Origin: JBJXHN01 sp046233135
GTDB taxonomy: Bacteria > Pseudomonadota > Alphaproteobacteria > Rhodospirillales > Rhodospirillaceae
Direction: 5' to 3'
Length of the DNA: 64,000 nucleotides
Assembly (NCBI GenBank): GCA_046233135.1
Contig: JBJXHN010000008.1
Span: forward strand, 62,001 to 126,000
Positions 35,468 through 44,689 of the stretch are shown here, one piece after another. How positions within the stretch are numbered: the stretch's first letter is position 1; every line of letters begins with the position of its first letter. The notes beneath the pieces are model-generated. The model did not search any database. It saw only the letters and a list, made by a program, of their open reading frames with translations, and was not told where the DNA came from. Position numbers and translations under genes: made by a program.

Positions 35468-36766
35468 CTAGCGGTTGGCCAGGTTCACCGCCGCGTCCGT
35501 CGTGGTATCCATGGACACGATGTCCGGAGCGGTCAGGGCACCGGGACGCACCCGCTGAAGCCCGTTGACGATGACCCGGTCCCCTTCGGACAGGCCGCCG
35601 GTTACCACCCGCAGGCCGTCGGCCCGCTCGCCCAGGGTGACCGCGCGGTAGTCGGCCCGGTTTTCCGGATCCACCACCATCACGTACTTCTTGTCCTGGT
35701 CGGTGCCCACGGCCCGGTCGCTGACCAGCAGCATCCGTTCCGCTTCCGGCCGCCCCATGCTCAGACGGGCGAACTGGCCGGGCATCAGCAGGCCATCGGG
35801 ATTGTCGAAGACCGCGCGGACCCGCACCGTGCCGCTGCTGGCGTTGACCGTGTTATCGATCATTTGCACATGACCGGTCACGGCGGCGGCGTCTTCCAGG
35901 CCAGGCACGGTCATGCGCACGGGAATGCGCTCCACCGGCAGCGGACCGGTCGGGACGGCGCGGCGCAGGGCGGACAGGGCCTCCATCACCCCTTCTTCGT
36001 CGGCGTCAAACGCGGCGTAGATGGGGTCGACGGACACCAGCGTGGTCAGCACCGGGGCACCGGCGCCGGTGCTGACCAGATTGCCCACGGTGACTTCCGC
36101 CTTGCCCACCCGGCCCGAGACGGGGGCGCGTACTTCGGTATAGTCCTGATCGAGGCGGGCGCGATCCAGGGCCGCCTTGGCCACGTCCAGGGCCGCCTTG
36201 GCCTCGGCATGGGCATTCAGGCGGCTGTCCAGGGTGCTGCGGGGGATATTGCCGGTGGCGGCCAGCTGTACGGCGCGGTCGTACTCCCGCTGGGTAAAGG
36301 CCACCCGGGCCTCGGCAGAGGTCACCTCAGCCCGGGCGCGGGCGGTTTCGACGGCATACGGGGCAGGATCCAGGGTTACCAGCACGTCGCCGGCCTGGAC
36401 CAGGCCGCCTTCGCGGAAATGAACCGCCTGCACCTGCCCGGCCACCCGGGCGCGGACGGCGACATGCTCCACCGCTTCGAGCCGGCCGGAATAGGTGTCC
36501 CACGGCACCAGATCGCGGGATTCCACCAGCGCTACGGAGACCGGAACGCCCTGGGGCTCCGGCGCCGCCGCGGCTGCTTCGGTGGCGTCCTCTCCGCTGG
36601 CTTCGGCAAAGGCAGGGGTGATGGTGTCGGGCAGCAGTCCGGCGGACAGGGCACCGCCGAACAGGGCGGCGGCCAGCGCAACAGCGGATGCGCCCAGGGT
36701 CAGACGGCGCGAAAGAGGCGACTTCGCCGAAGCGGCGCCCGGATCGGTATAAGGGTCTTGGCTCAT
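35468..36766 (-). CDS. RND efflux periplasmic adaptor (MexE-like)
   Basis: A 432-residue membrane fusion protein with an N-terminal membrane anchor (LGASAVALAAALFGGALSAG), lipoyl/barrel-sandwich halves (LEAVEHVAVRARVAGQVQAV; YTEVRAPVSGRVGKAEVTVG), a helical hairpin between them and beta-barrel domains. It is upstream of and co-transcribed with the pump, 131 bp apart. Divergent from the TetR gene across two operators. Confidence 0.9.
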   Translation of the reverse strand: MSQDPYTDPGAASAKSPLSRRLTLGASAVALAAALFGGALSAGLLPDTITPAFAEASGEDATEAAAAAPEPQGVPVSVALVESRDLVPWDTYSGRLEAVEHVAVRARVAGQVQAVHFREGGLVQAGDVLVTLDPAPYAVETARARAEVTSAEARVAFTQREYDRAVQLAATGNIPRSTLDSRLNAHAEAKAALDVAKAALDRARLDQDYTEVRAPVSGRVGKAEVTVGNLVSTGAGAPVLTTLVSVDPIYAAFDADEEGVMEALSALRRAVPTGPLPVERIPVRMTVPGLEDAAAVTGHVQMIDNTVNASSGTVRVRAVFDNPDGLLMPGQFARLSMGRPEAERMLLVSDRAVGTDQDKKYVMVVDPENRADYRAVTLGERADGLRVVTGGLSEGDRVIVNGLQRVRPGALTAPDIVSMDTTTDAAVNLANR

Positions 36767-36800
36767 CGGGGGGCTCCTGTGGCCACGGTCGGCCGCTAGT

Positions 36801-36873
36801 TTTGTACTGAGCGGTATAAATGTGGGTCTGGACGGAGCCGTGTCAACATCCTATTTTACTTTTCAGTACAAAA
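36801..36873. promoter_or_regulatory. Twin TetR-type operators in the divergent efflux/tetR promoter region
   Basis: Site 1: TTTGTAC-N6-GTATAAA (36801-36820). Site 2: TTTTAC-N6-GTACAAAA (36854-36873). Both are imperfect palindromes, and TTTTGTACTGA (36800-36810) reappears as its reverse complement TCAGTACAAAA (36863-36873). The spacing of about 53 bp between the two copies' centres is five helical turns. Between them are the start regions of both genes. Confidence 0.7.
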
Positions 36874-36894
36874 CAACAAAAGAGGAGATGGTCC

Positions 36895-37530
36895 ATGGGA
36901 CGGCCGCGCGGGTTTTGCCCGGAAGCCGCTCTTGACCGCGCGCTGGAGGTTTTCTGGCGCAAGGGGTACGAGGGCGCGTCGTTGAGCGATCTGACCAAGG
37001 CCATGGGGATCAATCGCCCCAGCCTCTATTGTGCTTTCGGGAACAAGGAGACGCTGTTCCGCAAGGCGCTGGACCGCTATGTGGGGCACAAGGAAACGGT
37101 GCTGCGCGAGGCCATGGCGGCCCCCACGGCGCGGGAGGCCATGGAGCGGCTGATGCGCGCCGCCGCCGAGGCTCTGACCGACCCGAACCATCCCACCGGC
37201 TGTCTGGCGGTACAGGGGGCTTTGACCTCCGGGGCCGGGGCGGACAGCGTGCGCGAGGAACTGGCCCGCCGCCGCCTGGACCAGGAGACGCTGTTGCGGG
37301 ACCGGCTGGAGCAGGCGGAGCGGGAAGGGGACCTGCCCCCAGGCTGCGAGCCTGATGGCTTGGCCAAGTTCTTTTCGGCCCTGTTGCATGGCATGGCCGT
37401 CCAGGCGGCCAGCGGTGCCACGCGCGAGGCTTTGCTGCAGGTGGGGGCGGGCGCCCTGCGTCTGTGGCCGGAGCCTTCGTCATCCGATGAGCCGGCGACG
37501 AAGACACCCGAGGCCGCGACTACCCTTTGA
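36895..37530 (+). CDS. TetR-family repressor of the RND pump
   Basis: A 211-residue regulator with an N-terminal HTH (ALEVFWRKGYEGASLSDLTK, then GINRPSLYCAFGNKETLFR) and a helical ligand-binding C-terminal domain. This resembles AcrR/YbjK-like repressors beside RND pumps. ATG 36895 follows GAGGAG. Its stop overlaps the convergent gntR stop by 11 bp. The two upstream operators fit auto- and pump repression; the inducing compound is unknown. Confidence 0.85.
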   Translation: MGRPRGFCPEAALDRALEVFWRKGYEGASLSDLTKAMGINRPSLYCAFGNKETLFRKALDRYVGHKETVLREAMAAPTAREAMERLMRAAAEALTDPNHPTGCLAVQGALTSGAGADSVREELARRRLDQETLLRDRLEQAEREGDLPPGCEPDGLAKFFSALLHGMAVQAASGATREALLQVGAGALRLWPEPSSSDEPATKTPEAATTL

Positions 37531-38620
37531 TGCGCTCCAGATAGGGCAGGGGATCGGGGGTGAAGCTGCCCCGGATCGCCTTGATGCGGGTGTGGGTGCG
37601 CTCCCGGGACCGGCGCAGGTGGGTTTCCAGAGCCGCGGCGGCTTCTGTGGGTTGGCCGGCGGCCAGCCGTTCCACCACCTGCAAATGTTCGGGCAGAATG
37701 GGTTCGGGGCCGAACAGCTGAGGCGCCCAGCGGTACAGAAAATGGTGGGCGATCAGCAGGGACTGTTGCAGGGTGATGGCCTGAATCAGGGTCTGGTTGC
37801 CGCAATAGCCCAGCAGTTCCACATGCAGTTCCTCTTCCAGCTGATCCAGGGTGGGGCCGCTGACCGCCTCGCCATCGGCGATGGCTGCCTCCAGGTTGGC
37901 TTGCAGGCGGCCAAGCACCCCGGGCGGGACATGGGGGGCGGCCTTGGCCAGGGCCACCGGCTCCAGCAGCCAGCGCAGTTCGTACAGCTCGTCCACATGG
38001 ATGGCGTTCAGGGCCGGGGCGTACCAGCGGCTGCGGTCATCCTTGCGCAGAACACCCCGCTGCTGAAGACGGCCGATGACGTCGCGCGCGACCGTACGGC
38101 TGACCTGATAGCAGCGGGCCAGTTCCGTTTCGTTGACCTTCCAGCCGGCAAAGGCGGTGCGGGCGACGATTTCCGATTCCACCTCGGCATAGATCCGCTG
38201 CCAGCTGGCCGCCGAGGTCAGCCGCATGTCCGGTGCCCCTTGGGGGGGCGGCGTCTCTGAACCGGGGATCGGCAGCGCCGTTCCCAGCGGTTTTCCGGCC
38301 TGGAGGCGAACCAGAAAGCCGCGCCGGTTGCCTTTGTCCACCAGTCCGTCGCGGGCCAGCATTTCCAGTGCCTGGCGGGCCGGCGCGCGGCTGATGCCGA
38401 ACTGGCTGGCCACCGTGGTCTGTCGCAGGCGGGTACCGGGTGGATAGGCCCCGTCCCGGATCTGCTGGGCGAGGATTTCGTAAGCTCTTTCGTATAGGCG
38501 GGGCGTAGTGCCCTGGGTCTGCGGGCCGGTCCGTTCCTCTTCGCCCGGATCGGGGTCTTTGGGACTTTGTCCGCCGAGCGGCCTGCCGTCGCCGTCCCGA
38601 TCAGCCTGTCCATTGTCCAT
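37520..38620 (-). CDS. GntR-family regulator with two winged-helix domains and an FCD domain
   Basis: Residues about 41-106 form a GntR wHTH (LYERAYEILAQQIRDGAYPP, ATTVASQFGISRAPARQAL-type recognition helix). Residues about 139-203 appear to be a second one (QRIYAEVESEIVARTAF, ELARCYQVSRTVARDVIGRL). An FCD ligand-binding domain follows (about 210-350; WLLEPVALAKAAPHVP). Most FCD regulators carry one wHTH. The gene overlaps tetR by 11 bp tail-to-tail. Target unknown. Confidence 0.75.
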   Translation of the reverse strand: MDNGQADRDGDGRPLGGQSPKDPDPGEEERTGPQTQGTTPRLYERAYEILAQQIRDGAYPPGTRLRQTTVASQFGISRAPARQALEMLARDGLVDKGNRRGFLVRLQAGKPLGTALPIPGSETPPPQGAPDMRLTSAASWQRIYAEVESEIVARTAFAGWKVNETELARCYQVSRTVARDVIGRLQQRGVLRKDDRSRWYAPALNAIHVDELYELRWLLEPVALAKAAPHVPPGVLGRLQANLEAAIADGEAVSGPTLDQLEEELHVELLGYCGNQTLIQAITLQQSLLIAHHFLYRWAPQLFGPEPILPEHLQVVERLAAGQPTEAAAALETHLRRSRERTHTRIKAIRGSFTPDPLPYLERIKG

Positions 38621-38962
38621 GGTGTTTCGCTCCCAGTGCCTTTTTTTGGTCCCTTGGTCGGGTTATATCCGGAAATATAGCTCGGTTTTACACCTCTGGT
38701 TCAGGAAAAACGCGGTTTGCTGCTGGCTGTCCGTGGCTGTCCATGCTTATCTGCCGGGGGCGAAACGCCCCGGCTGTGCTGGCGGTGTGTACAGTTGCAT
38801 TGACATGGGAAGGGTGGTAGTGGATTTGAAAAATCGGGGCAGAGCTCGGCTTCCAGCGATTGTCTCTTCTTGAAAAGAAAATGTCCCGGATTTTGATGTT
38901 TTCCGCCAGATGATCTTGATTATTTGGCATTGTGAGTGAAGTGTCGCTTTAAGGGAGTGCGA
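38621..38962. other. 342-bp intergenic stretch, entry into AT-rich DNA
   Basis: The first 200 bp are of host composition without a gene. From about 38870 the DNA turns AT-rich and continues so through the methyltransferase gene. AAGGGAG (38951-38957) is the ribosome site of that gene. No clear promoter pair was identified. Confidence 0.4.
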
Positions 38963-39745
38963 ATGTTGGATTGTGGAACGAGTATTTCACACGAAGAAAA
39001 TTATATCTCTATTTGCAGGGAAGCGGCAAAAAATAAAATTGTTTTTGAAGTATTTAGGCGTCATCCGACATATATGGGCATCGTTGAAGGCTTGTCGGCA
39101 ATTGATGGTGCGGAATATATTAAATATGCCTTGAATGTGTGCCCAGAATTTTTGGGGCTGATGTCGGAATTCCAACGAAATGATTCCGTGGGGGGGCCGA
39201 TAGTTTCTCAGTATAGCCCAATTGGCCCTTTTTCTCCGACAACTCTTCGTTATATCAAGGTGGCTGCGGACATCGAAACCATGTTCGGAAGTCTGGATGG
39301 GTTGCGTGTAGCCGAAATCGGTGTGGGGTATGGGGGGCAATGTAGGATCCTCAGTTGCCGCCACGATTTTGCCTCTTACGCTTTGTATGATTTACCAGAG
39401 GCCGCTTCTCTCGCGACCCGTTACCTGAATTGTTTTTCCGTGAAAAATGTCATTTCGAGGAATATCTTCGAGGAGTCAGATCAGGAATATGATTTTGTTA
39501 TATCTAATTATGCTTTGAGTGAAATTAGGAAGGATGTGCAAGATGTGTATATTGAAAGGCTTTTGAAGCGCGCGAAGCACGGCTATATAATATACAATCA
39601 GGCATTTTTTGAGGGAACATACCCAGGGTTTTCTTATTCAGTTGATGATGTCTTGCGAATGTTTCCGAATTTCAAATGTAAATCGGGGCATCCGGATATG
39701 CCTGAAGCCGATGTTCGGCTGAATAATTTCTTGTTATATTGGTAG
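38963..39745 (+). CDS. Putative sugar O-methyltransferase (NanM-like), AT-rich
   Basis: A 260-residue protein with a SAM-binding motif I (VAEIGVGYGGQCRI) and flanking patterns of the 'putative sugar O-methyltransferase' family (GGPIVSQYSPIGPFSPTTLR; FVISNYALSEI). Such enzymes decorate surface polysaccharides. The codon usage and AT richness differ from the GC-rich neighbours, pointing to horizontal transfer. I use ATG 38963, after AAGGGAG; GTG 38936 is an alternative. No glycan genes adjoin it. Confidence 0.7.
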   Translation: MLDCGTSISHEENYISICREAAKNKIVFEVFRRHPTYMGIVEGLSAIDGAEYIKYALNVCPEFLGLMSEFQRNDSVGGPIVSQYSPIGPFSPTTLRYIKVAADIETMFGSLDGLRVAEIGVGYGGQCRILSCRHDFASYALYDLPEAASLATRYLNCFSVKNVISRNIFEESDQEYDFVISNYALSEIRKDVQDVYIERLLKRAKHGYIIYNQAFFEGTYPGFSYSVDDVLRMFPNFKCKSGHPDMPEADVRLNNFLLYW

Positions 39746-39877
39746 GCTGAGTGGTGTCCGGGATGGGCAATGGGGGCAAATCCGATTCACATTCCCCTCC
39801 AATTGCTTTAGCCTTCGCGGTCCGCTGATCGGCGGTTTCCAACCCGGCAGCTGTCCTTGTCTCGGGAACGGGCTCCC

Positions 39878-41542
39878 ATGACCGACCAGATTACTATCGC
39901 CCTCGCCCAGGTCAATCCGACCGTCGGGCATATCGACGACAATATCGCGCGCCTGCGGGCAGCCCGGGCCGATGCGGCCCGCCGGGGGGTCGACCTGATG
40001 GTCGGAACCGAACTGGGCGTGACCGGCTATCCACCGGAAGACCTGGTGCTGCGCGGCAGCTTCCTCGACGAGGTGCGCCGTCTGGTGGAAGGCCTGGCTG
40101 CCGATACCGCCGACGGTGGCCCGGCCATGCTGGTGGGAGCGCCCTGGGTGCTGGACGGCAAGCGGGTCAACGTCGCCCTGTTGCTGGACGGCGGGACGAT
40201 TGCTGCGGTGGTGGGCAAGGTGGAACTGCCCAACTACGGTGTCTTCGACGAAAAGCGGGTGTTCGAAGCCGTTGCGCCGTCCGATCCCGTTCCCTTCCGG
40301 GGCATGAAGCTGGGCATCATGGTCTGCGAGGACATGTGGTTCACGCGCACCGCCGCCCACCTGGCCCGTACCGGGGCGGATGTGCTGGTGGTGCCTAACG
40401 GGTCACCTTATGACGTCAACAAGGAAGCCGACCGGCTGACCCATGCCCGAGCCCGGGTTGCCGAAACCGGGCTGCCGCTGATCTACGTCAATCAGGTGGG
40501 CGGTCAGGACGAACTGGTGTTCGACGGGGCGTCATTCGTGGTGGAACGGGATGGTCAGGTGCGCGCCTCTGCCCCCCGCTGGATCGAAGCGGTGCTGACC
40601 ACCCAGTGGAGCCGGACGGACAAGGGCGCCCCCTGGATCTGCGCCGAAGGGGCGCAGGCGCCTGCCGGCGACCGGCTGGACGGTATCTATCAGGCCATGG
40701 TGCTGGGGCTGCGCGATTACGTGCACAAGAATGGCTTCCCCGGCGTGCTGCTGGGGCTGTCGGGCGGAATCGACAGCGCCCTGTCCGCTGCCGTCGCCGT
40801 CGATGCGCTGGGGGCGGACAAGGTGCATTGCGTGATGATGCCCTCGCCCTATACCAGCCAGGACAGCCTGGACGACGCGGCCGAGGTGGCGCGGCTGCTG
40901 GAGTGCCGACTGGACTCGGTCAACATCGGTCCAGCCATGGAGGCTTTCGGCACCATGCTCGGCCCCCTGTTCGCCGGACGGGCGCCGGATCTGACCGAAG
41001 AAAACATCCAGTCCCGCGCGCGCGGCATCATCCTGATGGGGCTGTCCAACAAGTTCGGCCCGATGGTGCTGTCCACCGGCAACAAGTCGGAGATGAGCGT
41101 GGGTTACGCCACCCTTTATGGGGATATGGCCGGCGGTTATTCGGTGTTGAAGGATGTCTACAAGACCACCGTGTTCCGCCTGTCCGAGTGGCGCAACACC
41201 CATCGACCGCTGGGGGCGCTGGGGCCGGACGGGCCGGTGATGCCCCAGCGGGTAATCACCAAGCCGCCCACGGCCGAACTGCGTCCGGACCAGAAGGACG
41301 AAGACAGCCTGCCGCCCTATCCCCAGCTGGATGCCATCCTGCACTGTCTGATCGAAGAACAGCGGGGCGTGCGCGAGACCGTCACTGTCACCGGCCTGGA
41401 TACGGCGCTGGTGGAACGGGTCTGGACCTTGCTCAAGCGCGCCGAGTACAAGCGGCGTCAGGCCCCGCCGGGGGTCAAGGTCACCCAGCTGTCCTTCGGC
41501 CGCGAACGTCGCTACCCCATCGTCAACGCCTACGGCGGATAA
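39878..41542 (+). CDS. nadE: Glutamine-dependent NAD+ synthetase
   Basis: Makes NAD+ from nicotinate adenine dinucleotide, ATP and glutamine. The N-terminal nitrilase-like glutaminase has its triad (E45 in GTELGVTGYPPEDL, K114 in VVGKVELPNYG, C150 in MVCEDMW); the C-terminal synthetase has the ATP-binding SGGIDS motif and TGNKSE. 554 residues, usual for the glutamine-dependent form. ATG 39878 is preferred over an in-frame start at 39857. Followed by gltX after 8 bp. Confidence 0.95.
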   Translation: MTDQITIALAQVNPTVGHIDDNIARLRAARADAARRGVDLMVGTELGVTGYPPEDLVLRGSFLDEVRRLVEGLAADTADGGPAMLVGAPWVLDGKRVNVALLLDGGTIAAVVGKVELPNYGVFDEKRVFEAVAPSDPVPFRGMKLGIMVCEDMWFTRTAAHLARTGADVLVVPNGSPYDVNKEADRLTHARARVAETGLPLIYVNQVGGQDELVFDGASFVVERDGQVRASAPRWIEAVLTTQWSRTDKGAPWICAEGAQAPAGDRLDGIYQAMVLGLRDYVHKNGFPGVLLGLSGGIDSALSAAVAVDALGADKVHCVMMPSPYTSQDSLDDAAEVARLLECRLDSVNIGPAMEAFGTMLGPLFAGRAPDLTEENIQSRARGIILMGLSNKFGPMVLSTGNKSEMSVGYATLYGDMAGGYSVLKDVYKTTVFRLSEWRNTHRPLGALGPDGPVMPQRVITKPPTAELRPDQKDEDSLPPYPQLDAILHCLIEEQRGVRETVTVTGLDTALVERVWTLLKRAEYKRRQAPPGVKVTQLSFGRERRYPIVNAYGG

Positions 41543-41550
41543 GGCTTCCC

Positions 41551-42957
41551 ATGACCGAACCGCAGACCCCCGCTACCCCGGACCATCTGGCCGGCGGTGC
41601 GCCCGAAACCGATCATCCGCCGGTGGTCCGCTTTGCCCCGAGTCCCACGGGCATGCTGCACCTGGGCAATGCCCGGGTGGCGGTGCTCAACGCCCTGTTT
41701 GCCCGGCGGTATGGGGGGGAGCTGATCCTGCGCATGGATGATACGGATATCAGCCGGGTGCGCGCCGACTTCGTCCAGGCCATCCGCGAGGATCTGGCTT
41801 GGCTGGGCCTGGTCTGGGGGCGGGAGGAAAGCCAGGCCGCCCGGACCGAGGCCTACGAGCGCGCCGCCACCAGACTGAAGGCCGAGGGCAGGCTGTATGC
41901 CTGCTACGAGACCGCCGAGGATCTGGAATACAAGCGCCGCCGCCAGCGGGCGCGTGGGCTGCCACCGGTGTATGACCGGGCCGGCCTCGCCTTGACTGAA
42001 GCCGAGAAGGCGGCGCTGGAGGCCGACGGCCGGCGTCCGCACTGGCGCTTCAAGCTGCTACATGAGGATGTGACGTGGCAGGATCTAGCCCGGGGCGCCT
42101 GCCATTACAACGGTGCCCATCTGTCCGACCCGGTGCTGATCCGCGAGGACGGCACCATGCTCTACACGTTGCCATCGGTGGTGGATGACATCGACTTCGG
42201 TGTCACTCATGTGATCCGGGGGGAAGACCATGTGGTCAATACCGCCGTTCAGATTCAGCTGGCCGAAGCCCTGGGCGGAACGGCCCCGGCTTGGGCGCAT
42301 GTGCCGCTGGTGGTGGGGGCCGACGGCTCGCCCCTGTCCAAGCGGGAGGGCGCTCTGGGGCTGGCCGATCTGCGGGCCGACGGGGTGGAGCCTCAGGCCA
42401 TTGTCGCCCTGATGGCGACCCTGGGCAGCGGCCATGCGGGCGATCCGACCATCGGCATCGACGGTCTGGCCGCTATCTTCCGCCTGGACGGATTCGGCCG
42501 GGCGCAGCCGCGTCTGGACCCCAAGGACCTGGACCGCCTGACCGCCCGGGTGCTGCACGGCCTGGATTACGCTGCCGCCAAGCCTCGTCTGGTGGCCATG
42601 GGGGCGGATGGAGGCGCCGATTTCTGGGAGGTGGTGCGCCCCAACCTGACCCGCTTTGCCGAGGCCGCGGTCTGGCATCGCATCTGCCGGGGTGTGGTGG
42701 TGCCGACCGTGGCCGACGAGGACAGGGCGTTTGTTGCCGAAGCCGCTGCCTTGCTGCCGGACGATCCATGGGACGACGGCACCTGGAAGGCCTGGACGGG
42801 GGCGGTGAAGGCCGCGACCGGGCGCAAGGGGCGGGGGCTGTTCATGCCCCTGCGGCAGGCGCTGACCGGCATGGATCATGGACCGGAGCTTGCAAACCTG
42901 CTACCCCTCATCGGGCGCGAGAAAGTTCTGTCCCGGCTGGCCGGGGAGACCGCCTGA
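41551..42957 (+). CDS. gltX: Glutamate-tRNA ligase (GluRS, second alphaproteobacterial type)
   Basis: Class I aminoacyl-tRNA synthetase with FAPSPTGMLHLGNARVAVLN (HIGH-like) and LSKREG (KMSKS-like). It has LRMDDTD where the main GluRS has RIEDTD, and is 468 residues, which fits the second alphaproteobacterial GltX type, often devoted to tRNA-Gln charging as Glu-tRNA-Gln for the amidotransferase route. That specificity is inferred from known family behaviour and is not visible in the sequence. Starts 8 bp after nadE. Confidence 0.88.
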   Translation: MTEPQTPATPDHLAGGAPETDHPPVVRFAPSPTGMLHLGNARVAVLNALFARRYGGELILRMDDTDISRVRADFVQAIREDLAWLGLVWGREESQAARTEAYERAATRLKAEGRLYACYETAEDLEYKRRRQRARGLPPVYDRAGLALTEAEKAALEADGRRPHWRFKLLHEDVTWQDLARGACHYNGAHLSDPVLIREDGTMLYTLPSVVDDIDFGVTHVIRGEDHVVNTAVQIQLAEALGGTAPAWAHVPLVVGADGSPLSKREGALGLADLRADGVEPQAIVALMATLGSGHAGDPTIGIDGLAAIFRLDGFGRAQPRLDPKDLDRLTARVLHGLDYAAAKPRLVAMGADGGADFWEVVRPNLTRFAEAAVWHRICRGVVVPTVADEDRAFVAEAAALLPDDPWDDGTWKAWTGAVKAATGRKGRGLFMPLRQALTGMDHGPELANLLPLIGREKVLSRLAGETA

Positions 42958-43017
42958 GCCTGTGGTCGCCCTTCGACGCTTCTTGTTCCGACCAGCCAAA
43001 TACCGGGAAATCAATCG

Positions 43018-44394
<1,377 letters not shown>

Positions 44395-44689
44395 CGCCCG
44401 GTCCCGAGAAATCGGCGCCAAGGGATGCTGTGGGGATGGAAAAAGCACGGCAAAAGCCCCGGCCTATAGTCTGCTATGCAGGGGTTGTTCTTCTAAGGGT
44501 TTAATCTGGTTTGATTTACGCCGGCCCGGATGCTCGCCGGACGGCGGAATGTTGCAACGACTTTTAAATCAGCCGTGGCGAGGCGTTGGCCAACCCTTTA
44601 TGCTTACGCCCAGAAAATATGGGGAAGTTCGGCGTGGCGGCGAACGGACCGGATAAGGTCCGCGTGGTCCCGCCGCGTGGGGCGCTGGT
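44395..44689. other. 295-bp intergenic stretch, no gene seen
   Basis: Contains a C/G-rich patch (CCCCGGCC, about 44457-44464), an AT-rich block near 44490-44525, and no convincing ORF or terminator. The promoter of the following signalling gene is probably here but was not defined. Confidence 0.3.

Noticed and set aside
40606..41550. Extended plus-strand frame running upstream of gltX
   Set aside because: It overlaps nadE in another frame; the true gltX starts at 41551 at the end of nadE.
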